Positions 17,010 through 24,275 of a DNA stretch of 64,000 nucleotides are shown piece after piece. The position numbers and the translations under genes were made by a program. The stretch is taken from positions 1-64,000 of the forward strand of contig CAYXLI010000019.1 of the NCBI GenBank assembly GCA_964464925.1, given 5' to 3'. The notes under the pieces were generated by a model that was not told the origin of the DNA, ran no database searches, and worked only from the letters and a program-made list of their open reading frames with translations. Within the stretch, counting starts at the first letter, position 1, and every line of letters starts with the position of its first letter. The DNA comes from CAYXLI01 sp964464925 (GTDB lineage: Bacteria; Acidobacteriota; Terriglobia; Bryobacterales; Bryobacteraceae).

Positions 17010-18290
17010 TTACTCTTTGAGGAACTGCTGGCCGCTGATAGCTTCGGCAGCAAGATAACCGGAGCGGACCGCGCCTTCCATAGTGGCGGGCCAGCCGGAA
17101 CGTGTCCAGTCACCCGCAAGAAAGATGTTCGGGAAGCTGGTACGTGCAGACGGTCGCTCGCTCTCCAGACCCGGCCGGGCAGAGAAAGTCGCCCGAACCT
17201 CCTTCACCACATGGCCTTTCAACAGTTGGGCGTGACGAACCCCTGGGAAGAACTCAGCCAGTTCGCGCAAGGCCATCTCAATGACCTCGTTTCTGCTCTG
17301 GGTCACGAGACTGCGGGACGCGCTCACTACCAGTTGCAGATAGCGGCCGCCGTCTTTGTTGAACATCCATTGAATGGTCCGGTCCAGCAGGACAGCGTGT
17401 GGTAGGTTCGTAATCGGTCGATCAAACCAGAGGTGGATGCCTGTGATCGGTGAGTGCTCCATCTCTGGAACAGGAAGTCCCGGACGCAGAGCATCCAGGC
17501 GTTCGAACGGAACGCAACTGATGTAATAGTCGGCATTGCGCAGTGTGCCGTCCACCAGCGCCCCATTCTCGTCGAGACGTTCGACCGGTTTGCGGAGGTG
17601 AATCCTGACGTTCGCGAATTGATTCCAGGCGTCTGAGGCGTAAAGTGCGCCTAGGGGTACGTTGGGAACCCCCATTTCATATCCGTCGCCCGTGGCCAGG
17701 AAACCCAGCCACATCACCTGAAAGCCGTGAATCGCAGCCATCCGGTCCAGATCCTCGTTGATCGCGCTGACTAGCACCTGTTTCCAGAAGCGTTCGATGA
17801 GCCGGGCAGGTTGCTGCTTTTCCTTAAGCCAATCCGCCATCGTGATGCGGTCGAGGTCCTGTCGGGTATTGCGTTCGCTCCGGATGGCAAGCATTGCCCG
17901 GGCCAAAGCGATCTTGTCCGCAAGCCCAAGGCAGCGCATTTTCAGGAAGGATCCGGAAAAATGAAGAGGGCTCGGAAGAAAGCCTGCCTTCAATGTTGAG
18001 AGGCGTCCGCCCGGTTCCAGGAAGAAAAACTCGCGATAGAACGTGATGTCGTCTTCGACGTTCAGGCGGCGATAAAGGTCGAGCAGGTTCGTGCAGCAGC
18101 GCAGAAGAACGTGCTGGCAGTTGTCGATAATCTCCGTGCCCTCCGTAGAGCCGGGAATTGGGTAGGAGGTAGCGCGCCCGCCAAGAAAGCCGCGGGCCTC
18201 GTAGAGATCGACGTCGTAACCAGCGCTGCCAAGCGCGGCAGCAGCGGCGAGTCCGGACAGACCCCCACCGATCACGATGACGGATGGCAT
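17010..18290 (-). CDS. hpnE: Hydroxysqualene dehydroxylase
   Basis: FAD-dependent enzyme that reduces hydroxysqualene to squalene for hopanoid synthesis. The 426 residues begin with the dinucleotide fold VIVIGGGLSGLAAAAALGSAGYDVDLYEARGFLGGRATSYPIPG and continue with IDNCQHVLLRCCTNLLDLYRRL, a stretch close to the QHVL block of HpnE proteins, and end with the FAD motif NIFLAGDWTRSGWPATMEGAVRSGYLAAEAI. The partner genes hpnC, hpnD and shc are not in the window. A phytoene-desaturase-like function is the alternative, but the QHVL block favours HpnE. Confidence 0.85.
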   Translation of the reverse strand: MPSVIVIGGGLSGLAAAAALGSAGYDVDLYEARGFLGGRATSYPIPGSTEGTEIIDNCQHVLLRCCTNLLDLYRRLNVEDDITFYREFFFLEPGGRLSTLKAGFLPSPLHFSGSFLKMRCLGLADKIALARAMLAIRSERNTRQDLDRITMADWLKEKQQPARLIERFWKQVLVSAINEDLDRMAAIHGFQVMWLGFLATGDGYEMGVPNVPLGALYASDAWNQFANVRIHLRKPVERLDENGALVDGTLRNADYYISCVPFERLDALRPGLPVPEMEHSPITGIHLWFDRPITNLPHAVLLDRTIQWMFNKDGGRYLQLVVSASRSLVTQSRNEVIEMALRELAEFFPGVRHAQLLKGHVVKEVRATFSARPGLESERPSARTSFPNIFLAGDWTRSGWPATMEGAVRSGYLAAEAISGQQFLKE

Positions 18291-18314
18291 TCCGAGTCCA
18301 GGGATATCAACAGT

Positions 18315-18434
18315 TTACCGGGTCGGGGCTGGGATGCGAGCCCGAAGGCCGCCACCACCGCCGCCCATGTACTCAGTGGCAATCCAGAGAACGATGAACG
18401 CGAACAGAATGAGGACGAGGTCGGAAAAATCCAT
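18315..18434 (-). CDS. Predicted small membrane protein, 39 residues
   Basis: Reading the minus strand from the ATG at 18434 gives MDFSDLVLILFAFIVLWIAT, then EYMGGGGGGLRARIPAPTR and a TAA at 18315. It has a single TM helix (about 5-20) followed by a glycine run and a basic tail. It stops 24 bases upstream of hpnE on the same strand. No strong ribosome-binding site is seen. The hydrophobic-glycine-basic layout suggests a real small protein, but chance cannot be excluded. Function unknown. Confidence 0.4.
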   Translation of the reverse strand: MDFSDLVLILFAFIVLWIATEYMGGGGGGLRARIPAPTR

Positions 18435-18518
18435 TAGCTTAGTTGTATTTACCTAGTATCACCGATGCCCAGTTCTAGTGCAAACGAAACACCGGTACTA
18501 ACTTATCGGACGGAGAAG

Positions 18519-18887
18519 CTATTTCCAGTACCCCTGGTAAAGACCTAAAGCGAATCCAATCGCCCCTCCGATGACTGGAAACACCAGAAAAGTGTAGCTA
18601 ATTCTCTGAATCCACGACGCTGGCCGCGGAGCAAAGGAGATGACTGCCTGTGCAAGTATGATGATCGCCACGATCGAATAGAATCCGAATTCTCCTATCG
18701 AGCACCACGGGCAGTGCCTCGACTCCATGTGGTGGATATTGCAAGCCGTAGCTGCGCCCGCCCACCACGATTGGCAGCCGCACGAGTAAATCAGCGCACA
18801 AAGATTGATGATGAAGAGGGCGGTCGCCCCTGACCCCGCCAGAAACAGTACTATCTTCCAAAAGATGGGGTCAGACCCCAGTTTCAT
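18519..18887 (-). CDS. Small cysteine-rich membrane protein, unknown function
   Basis: 122 residues, not recognised. Three hydrophobic helices (about 11-33, 65-87, 96-117). Between the first two is a loop with Cys30, Cys36, Cys38, Cys49, His52, His53, His58, Cys59 and Cys62; CNIHHMESRHCPWC includes a CPWC motif, suggesting metal binding or thiol chemistry. The ATG at 18887 overlaps the stop of trpEG by 4 bases (ATGA). Codons 3-8 lie inside the palindrome TGGGGTCAGACCCCA (see the repeat at 18866), so the N-terminus may derive from a mobile repeat and the native start could differ. Confidence 0.65.
   Translation of the reverse strand: MKLGSDPIFWKIVLFLAGSGATALFIINLCALIYSCGCQSWWAGAATACNIHHMESRHCPWCSIGEFGFYSIVAIIILAQAVISFAPRPASWIQRISYTFLVFPVIGGAIGFALGLYQGYWK
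18866..18880. repeat. Solitary 15-base palindrome, REP-like
   Basis: TGGGGTC-A-GACCCCA, a perfect inverted repeat of 7+7 bases with a 1-base centre. It overlaps codons 3-8 of the small cysteine-rich membrane protein. From memory, very similar short palindromes occur scattered in many environmental genomes near Y1-type transposases, but no other copy of the full palindrome was noticed in this window, so it may be a solo relic or coincidence. Confidence 0.55.
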
Positions 18888-21031
18888 TTTGGAACTCGGA
18901 CTGCCGCCAGGCGGCGAATGGCATTTTGCATTAGCCGCAGCCCGGATGAATCCTCGAGGCTGAGCATGGATTCGGGGTGGAACTGGACGGCTTCGATCGG
19001 CAATGAGCGGTGCTTCACGCCCATGATGACCCCGTCTTCCGACTCGGCAGTTACCTCCAACTCGCTCGGAAGCTTGTCCTTAATCGCGAACAGCGAGTGG
19101 TAGCGCCCGACCTGGAAATGCTCCGGAAGACCTTCAAAGACGCCCTGGTTGTGATGGTGGATCTGCGATGGCTTGCCGTGCATCGGGTAGTCAAGAACTC
19201 CGAGTTCTCCGCCAAACGCCTCTACGACTCCTTGCAAGCCGAGGCAGACCCCAAACAACGGGATCTCACGTTCCGCGGCATAGCGCACCACATTGGGAAC
19301 GCCAAAGTCAGAAGGCCGTCCAGGACCCGGAGACACAAGGATGAGATCCGGGTGCAGGTCGTCGATCATCTGCAGTGGGAAACCAGCACGATATGTGACG
19401 ACCTCCGCTCCAGTCTGCCGGGCGTAGTTCGCCAGAGTATGAATGAAGCAGTCGTCGTTGTCGATCAACAACATCCGGACGCCGTTATGCGCCGGCTCAA
19501 TGGGTTCGTTTCGTAATTCCGGTTTCCTGGCCTTCAGCGCACGGAAAAAGCCCGTCGCTTTGAGGTGGGTCTCGCGCTCCTCGAGTTCCGGAACCGAGTC
19601 GTACAGCAAGGTTGCACCAGCCGGATATTCAGCCACCCCGTCCCGGAGGTGGACAGTCCGGATCAGGATTCCGGTGTTGATGTCGCCATTCAGGTTCAGC
19701 ATCCCGACAGCGCCGCCGTACCAGCCGCGGGCCGTCTTCTCGAGATTCTCAATTGTCTGGGCGGCAGCTTTCTTGGGCGCGCCGATGACCGTAACGGCCC
19801 ACATATGAGCCAGAAACGCATCGAGCGAATCCATTCCGTGCTGGAGAGTGCCTTCTACGTGGTCCACCGTGTGAAACACCCCGGCGTAGGACTCGATCAA
19901 ACGGCGGCCGATCACCTTCACGCTGCCCGGCACGCAAACACGCGACTTATCGTTGCGGTCAACGTCCGTGCACATGGTCAATTCGGACTCCTCCTTCGTT
20001 GAGACGAGGAGTTGCTTGATGTTCTCCGCATCCTTCAGTGGATCGCCCGTGCGTATGGCGGTGCCCGAGATAGGGCAGGTCTCGACGCGCCGGCCTTCGA
20101 TGCGCACGAACATTTCTGGAGATGCTCCGATGAGTTGCTCGTCACCTAGCTGCAGGAAGAATTCGTACGGGCTCGGGCTCGCCTGTTGGACACGCTCGAA
20201 GAGTTCGGCCGGACTGTCGCCGTACGGAACGGAGAACGTCTGCCGCAGTACCACTTCGTAGTAGTCGCCGCGCTTCATTCCTTCCCGCACGCGCTCGACG
20301 TTCGCCATGTACTCTTCTTTGGTGTGATCCGCGGTGATTTCGCCCGCCCGGACCTTCGAAGGCTTGGCAACGCGGGCTGCGGTCCGGGGCAGACCTTCGG
20401 TCGTCAGATCGCCTGAACGAAATTCGTATTGGTAGCGCTCAATCTGCTCCTTCTTACGATCCATGAAATAAATGTCATCGCAGAGGAACAGATGGAGGTC
20501 CTTGCGATGCCCGCGCGGGAGCTTCAGATCAATGGGGTCGAACTGGAACAGAAGGTCGTAACCGAAGGCGCCGACAAATGAGAGCCGCGAATCCCCTTCG
20601 GTCTTGAACTCTTCAATGAGAGCACGAAGAATCGAAAAAACCGAAGGCTGCTTACTGCGTTCCTCTTCTGCGAATAGCGCCGGGAGCGGTTTCAAGCGGC
20701 CGCGCAGAGCGCCGTTTTCGATGTCCAGATACTCCCAATGCGGGTGGGATTGCAGCACGGGGTGAAGGATCTGGTTGATCACCTCGCCGCGGGCGTTCAG
20801 CGGGCGAAATTCGACGTGCCGGCCGAAGGCGACCACTTCGAGCGGCGGAGCAAGGCTTGCAATGTCCCAGCGCGAATACCGACCCGGGAATTCATAGCCA
20901 GACGAGAGGTAAATGCCTCTCTGGACATCGAGCTTACGGAGCAGCTTATTCAATCCGCGCGTGAACGGGATCTTTGATTCGCTCCGAGCAACGCCGATGC
21001 CACTGCGGGTGGAATAACTTAGCGTGGGCAT
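18884..21031 (-). CDS. trpEG: Anthranilate synthase, fused component I and II (TrpEG)
   Basis: Makes anthranilate from chorismate and glutamine, the first step of tryptophan synthesis. The 715 residues fuse a TrpE-type chorismate-binding domain (about 1-500: ASPEMFVRIEGRRVETCPISGTAIRTG, ESELTMCTDVDRNDKSRV, HVEGTL, SYAGVFHTVDHV) to a class I glutamine amidotransferase domain (about 520-715) with Cys596 (GVCLGLQ), His685 and Glu687 (FHPES). The N-terminus (SSGYEFPGRYSRWDIASL) is of the rhizobial TrpE(G) type. The PhzE-type ADIC synthases share the layout but are shorter. No other trp gene is nearby. Confidence 0.88.
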   Translation of the reverse strand: MPTLSYSTRSGIGVARSESKIPFTRGLNKLLRKLDVQRGIYLSSGYEFPGRYSRWDIASLAPPLEVVAFGRHVEFRPLNARGEVINQILHPVLQSHPHWEYLDIENGALRGRLKPLPALFAEEERSKQPSVFSILRALIEEFKTEGDSRLSFVGAFGYDLLFQFDPIDLKLPRGHRKDLHLFLCDDIYFMDRKKEQIERYQYEFRSGDLTTEGLPRTAARVAKPSKVRAGEITADHTKEEYMANVERVREGMKRGDYYEVVLRQTFSVPYGDSPAELFERVQQASPSPYEFFLQLGDEQLIGASPEMFVRIEGRRVETCPISGTAIRTGDPLKDAENIKQLLVSTKEESELTMCTDVDRNDKSRVCVPGSVKVIGRRLIESYAGVFHTVDHVEGTLQHGMDSLDAFLAHMWAVTVIGAPKKAAAQTIENLEKTARGWYGGAVGMLNLNGDINTGILIRTVHLRDGVAEYPAGATLLYDSVPELEERETHLKATGFFRALKARKPELRNEPIEPAHNGVRMLLIDNDDCFIHTLANYARQTGAEVVTYRAGFPLQMIDDLHPDLILVSPGPGRPSDFGVPNVVRYAAEREIPLFGVCLGLQGVVEAFGGELGVLDYPMHGKPSQIHHHNQGVFEGLPEHFQVGRYHSLFAIKDKLPSELEVTAESEDGVIMGVKHRSLPIEAVQFHPESMLSLEDSSGLRLMQNAIRRLAAVRVPK

Positions 21032-21092
21032 GGGAACTCTTCGAAACTTCGAGGATAATTTCAGGCTAGCATGAGCAGCCCTCCGCGCTGCG

Positions 21093-21815
21093 TTAGTAGC
21101 CCATGTTCCGCATGCGGCTCAAGATACTGGCCGCATATTCGTTCATAGCCGCCGGGCGCCGCCGTCGTGGCGATGGAATGATCGCCGCGAGCCGCGCGGC
21201 CTGATCGCGAGTAAGCCTGGAGGCGGAGGTCTTGTAGTGATATTGGGAAGCGGCTTCGGCTCCGTACACTCCCGGTCCCCACTCGATGATATTCAGGTAG
21301 AGCGTCAGAATGCGCTGCTTACCCAGGATCTGCTCGGCCACCGGAGCCAAGGTGAATTCTAGGCCCTTGCGGATCAGCGAACGATGCGTGGTGGCGAACA
21401 GGTTTTTGACGAGCTGCTGCGTAATTGTGGATCCGCCCCGGCCGAGTTTCCCCTCTTCCAGATCATCATCTACGATTTTTTGAACCTCTACCCAGTCGAT
21501 CCCGCGGTGCTGGTAAAAGCGGCCATCTTCCGCCGCGATGACGGCATGTTGAAGATCCGGGTCGATCTTATCCAGAGGAATGGGAGCGTATCGCTTCTGA
21601 TAGGGCTTGTGGACCAAGAATGCTTCTAGGCGCCGCTGCATCTGCACCGTGGTGGTGAACGGTACGAAAAATTTCAAAGCAAACAGCCAGGCGGCACACG
21701 CCAGATAGAATACGACCACCGCGGCGAACATAGCCCGGAACAGCCGCGCGATTCGACCGCGCTTTGTTTTTGCGGGCTTCGCAGCGCGTTGTTGCTTCAC
21801 GGCCGTGCGGGGCAC
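21093..21815 (-). CDS. mtgA: Monofunctional biosynthetic peptidoglycan transglycosylase
   Basis: Membrane-bound glycosyltransferase (GT51) that polymerises lipid II. In 240 residues: a basic N-terminus (1-27), a TM helix (about 30-52), then the catalytic Glu96 in IAAEDGRFYQHRGIDW, GGSTITQQLVKNLF, RKGLEFTLAPVAEQILGKQRILTLYLNIIEWG and GAEAASQYHY. The start is a GTG at 21815. It diverges from the DUF481 gene, whose start lies only 18 bases away, so their control regions must share a very short space or reach into coding sequence. Confidence 0.92.
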   Translation of the reverse strand: MPRTAVKQQRAAKPAKTKRGRIARLFRAMFAAVVVFYLACAAWLFALKFFVPFTTTVQMQRRLEAFLVHKPYQKRYAPIPLDKIDPDLQHAVIAAEDGRFYQHRGIDWVEVQKIVDDDLEEGKLGRGGSTITQQLVKNLFATTHRSLIRKGLEFTLAPVAEQILGKQRILTLYLNIIEWGPGVYGAEAASQYHYKTSASRLTRDQAARLAAIIPSPRRRRPAAMNEYAASILSRMRNMGY

Positions 21816-21833
21816 GCACTCATAATAAACGGT

Positions 21834-22880
21834 ATGCGTGTGTACCTCGGCTTGACCTTGGCAATCGTCCTCTCTTTATCAACATTTGGCGCTCAAGTCA
21901 GCCTGAAAAACGGTGATCGAGTCACAGGAAAGATAGTCAAGAAAGATGGCGATTCCCTGCTGATCAAAACGGATTTGATGGGTGACATCACCCTGAAGTG
22001 GGCGGACGTGACGGAACTGAAGTCCGATGAGCCGCTTTATGTAGTCTTACCGGGAGATATGACGGTGAAGGGGCCGGTGGCTGTAAACGCGGGCAAAGTA
22101 GAAGTCTGCTCTCAAAATGCACCCGTCGCAGAGGTGAAAGCAATTCGGAATCCAGATGAGCAGTCGAGGTACGACCGGTATCTCAGACCTCCCATTTACG
22201 ATCTCTGGGCCGGGTTCCTAGACCTTGGCCTTGCTGCGGCCCGAGGCAACTCCAAGACAACCACCTTCACCACATCCTTCAATGCCACGCGGGTTACCAG
22301 TGGCGACAAACTCCGCCTTTCTCTGAATCAGATCTATGCGACTGGCACCGTGAAGGGCAAAGAGACGGAAACTGCGCGCGCGATTCGTGGAGGTTGGGGC
22401 TACGATCGGAACATCGGGAAACGAATCTTCCTCGACATGTTCAACGACTACGAATATGACGCTTTTCAGAATCTCGATCTACGTTTCGTAGCCGGCGCAG
22501 GCGCCGGTATTCACTTGTATAAGGGCGATCGGGGGATTCTGGATGTGTTGGGCGGCGCATCCTACAACCGGGAAATGTATGGTGTGCCGCTGACAACCGG
22601 GCAGACGAGGCGGAGTTCGGGCGAAGCGTATTGGGGCGATGACTTCGCATGGAAGCTGAACGGAATCACGTCTCTGAAGCAGGCGTTTCGTACGTTCAAT
22701 AACCTGTCGAATACGGGCGAATATCGCATGAATTTCGACCTCGGCACCGAGACGAAGCTGCGAAAATGGCTCTCCTGGCAAATCAGCTTCAGCGACCGGT
22801 ATGTCACGAATCCCGCTCCGGACCGGAAGACGAATGACCTTTTGATCACCAGCGGAATTCGTTTCACGTTCGCACAATAA
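21834..22880 (+). CDS. DUF481 outer-membrane protein (porin-like beta-barrel)
   Basis: The ATG at 21834 gives MRVYLGLTLAIVLSLSTFGAQ, a signal peptide; an upstream in-frame start (21789) would run into mtgA. Residues about 22-100 form a small beta domain (VSLKNGDRVTGKIVKKDGDSLLIKTDLMGDITLKWADVTEL). From about 120 the pattern of short amphipathic strands (DLWAGFLDLGLAAARGNSKTTTF) and the final FTFAQ match the DUF481/YdiY-type barrel, a salt-induced outer-membrane family of unclear function. It belongs to a short plus-strand unit with no downstream partner. Confidence 0.8.
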   Translation: MRVYLGLTLAIVLSLSTFGAQVSLKNGDRVTGKIVKKDGDSLLIKTDLMGDITLKWADVTELKSDEPLYVVLPGDMTVKGPVAVNAGKVEVCSQNAPVAEVKAIRNPDEQSRYDRYLRPPIYDLWAGFLDLGLAAARGNSKTTTFTTSFNATRVTSGDKLRLSLNQIYATGTVKGKETETARAIRGGWGYDRNIGKRIFLDMFNDYEYDAFQNLDLRFVAGAGAGIHLYKGDRGILDVLGGASYNREMYGVPLTTGQTRRSSGEAYWGDDFAWKLNGITSLKQAFRTFNNLSNTGEYRMNFDLGTETKLRKWLSWQISFSDRYVTNPAPDRKTNDLLITSGIRFTFAQ

Positions 22881-22906
22881 TCGAATGGTGTTGCGCTACC
22901 TATCCT

Positions 22907-23824
22907 CTACGGCAGGAACTGCTTGAGATAGCGGGCACTTTGGAGCAGAGCCGCCTTCCGGCTATCCAGCGAGCCTTCGTAGGCGCGGTCTTCGACCTCA
23001 ATACAGATGGGACCCTTGTAACCAACATCGTTCAGCGTCGAGAGGAACTTGCCCCAGTTCACGTCGCCAAGACCCGGCAGCTTTGGTGTGTGGTACTGCA
23101 GCGGATGCGAGAGCAGGCCGGCGTCATTCAGATTGTGTTGATCCACTTGCGCGTCCTTGGCATGCATGTGATGGAGCCGGGAAGCGAACTCGCGCATCGC
23201 GCCGCAATAGTCCATTCCCTGCCACACGAAGTGAGAAGGATCGAAGTTCAAACCGAAGTTCGGGTTCGGAATATCCGTAAACATACGGCGCCAGATGGCC
23301 GGCGAAATCGCTAGGTTCTTGCCGCCAGGCCATTCGTCCTTGGTGAAGAACATGGGGCAGTTCTCGATGCCGATCTTGATGCCATTGTCGGCTGCAAATT
23401 GAATCAGCGGCTTCCATGTGGAAAGGAAGCGGGGCCAGTTGTCGTCCACTGACTTCGTCCAATCGCGCCCAATAAACGTGTTCACGACAGGTACGCCCAA
23501 CTTCTTCGCGCCAAGGATCACATGCCGCAGATGCTCGACGTAAACCTTGGCTTCGGATTCATCGGGAGCCAGGGGATTCGGATAATAACCCAGCCCGCTA
23601 ATGAACAGCTCGGACTGCGCGAACATATCCCGAATCTGGCGCGCTTCATCATCGCTCAGATTCACGACGTCCACATGAGTTACGCCGGCGTACCGGCGCT
23701 CGGCCTTCCCTTTCGGCCAGCACATCAGCTCAATACAGGAGAATCCGGAAGAAGCGGCAAAGGAGACGACCTCGTCCAGAGACAGGTCGGGCAGAATGGC
23801 ACTGACGAAACCGAGTTGCATCAT
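22907..23824 (-). CDS. Sugar phosphate isomerase/epimerase (TIM-barrel, xylose isomerase-like)
   Basis: 305 residues with the AP_endonuc_2 fold. Metal-binding acids and histidines: IELMCWP (Glu ~32), NTFIGRDW, GIKIGIENCPM (Glu ~152), NFDPSHF (His ~199), HMHAKDA and CIEVEDRAYEG near the C-terminus. Such enzymes isomerise or epimerise keto sugars or cyclitols. Residue numbers are approximate. A second in-frame ATG immediately follows the first (MMQLGF). No sugar-transport gene is adjacent, so the substrate is unknown. Confidence 0.85.
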   Translation of the reverse strand: MMQLGFVSAILPDLSLDEVVSFAASSGFSCIELMCWPKGKAERRYAGVTHVDVVNLSDDEARQIRDMFAQSELFISGLGYYPNPLAPDESEAKVYVEHLRHVILGAKKLGVPVVNTFIGRDWTKSVDDNWPRFLSTWKPLIQFAADNGIKIGIENCPMFFTKDEWPGGKNLAISPAIWRRMFTDIPNPNFGLNFDPSHFVWQGMDYCGAMREFASRLHHMHAKDAQVDQHNLNDAGLLSHPLQYHTPKLPGLGDVNWGKFLSTLNDVGYKGPICIEVEDRAYEGSLDSRKAALLQSARYLKQFLP

Positions 23825-24139
23825 CAGGGACTAGTATCCCGCAGGTGCCGCGCTGATGTTGGTCACGCAAGTCGCAGCCGCACCAGGAGATGGTGCGGCA
23901 TCAATCTGCGAAATCGCCTAAGAGACGGATGGGGCGTTTTGCCCACCCGGGCAGGTTTTTAGACCCACCAACCTGCCCCACCCGGCCGCATGGCTAAGCG
24001 ACTGCCAACAACTTTCATCAGTTACGAGGTTTAGACGGCAGCATACCCGGCTTAGACTTCTGACGCCAGCCGTAACCTCAAGCAGCTGGTCTTAATTGCT
24101 GCTAGATTGGTTCGTAACAGGGTTCTCTTCCAGGGGGTT
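23825..24139. other. Intergenic region with several strong inverted repeats upstream of pntAA
   Basis: No convincing gene over 300 bases. Inverted repeats seen: 23877-23899 (9-bp perfect stem, loop GGAGA); 23949-23978 (GGGCAGGTT/AACCTGCCC, 12-base loop); 24026-24079 (11-bp stem GAGGTT-ACGGC/GCCGT-AACCTC with a 3-base bulge); 24081-24103 (AGCAGC/GCTGCT). A smaller one, GGGC-GTTTT-GCCC, lies near 23930-23945. The spacing suggests a folded RNA on either strand, a leader element for pntAA, or a regulatory DNA region. It was not matched to a known RNA class. Confidence 0.5.
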
Positions 24140-24274
24140 ATGAAGTATTGGCCGCCTTGTGGCCTCTCCCATGGATTTGCTGTATGCAACGGCGTAGAAG
24201 GTTGGTACGTCGATTGCTGTGGAAGTGTTCGAGCCGTAGTGTCGGTTCAGGGACATGGCGGGAGGGCTTCGTAA
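24140..24274 (+). CDS. Possible small upstream ORF of pntAA, 44 residues
   Basis: From ATG 24140 (preceded by AGGGGG, short spacing of 2 bases) the frame gives MKYWPPCGLSHGFAVC, then a Cys/Trp/Tyr-containing stretch, ending GRAS with TAA at 24272-24274. The stop lies one base before the TTG at 24276, the preferred start of pntAA, and the GGAGG serving pntAA lies inside this ORF. It has five cysteines, two tryptophans and two tyrosines in 44 residues. It could be a leader peptide or chance. Expression evidence would be needed. Confidence 0.3.
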   Translation: MKYWPPCGLSHGFAVCNGVEGWYVDCCGSVRAVVSVQGHGGRAS

Positions 24275-24275
24275 A

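Noticed and set aside
23877..24103. A known riboswitch such as the acidobacterial NAD+-sensing nadA motif upstream of pntAA.
   Set aside because: The folds and unpaired bases could not be aligned with any consensus I know well. Left as an unassigned structured region.
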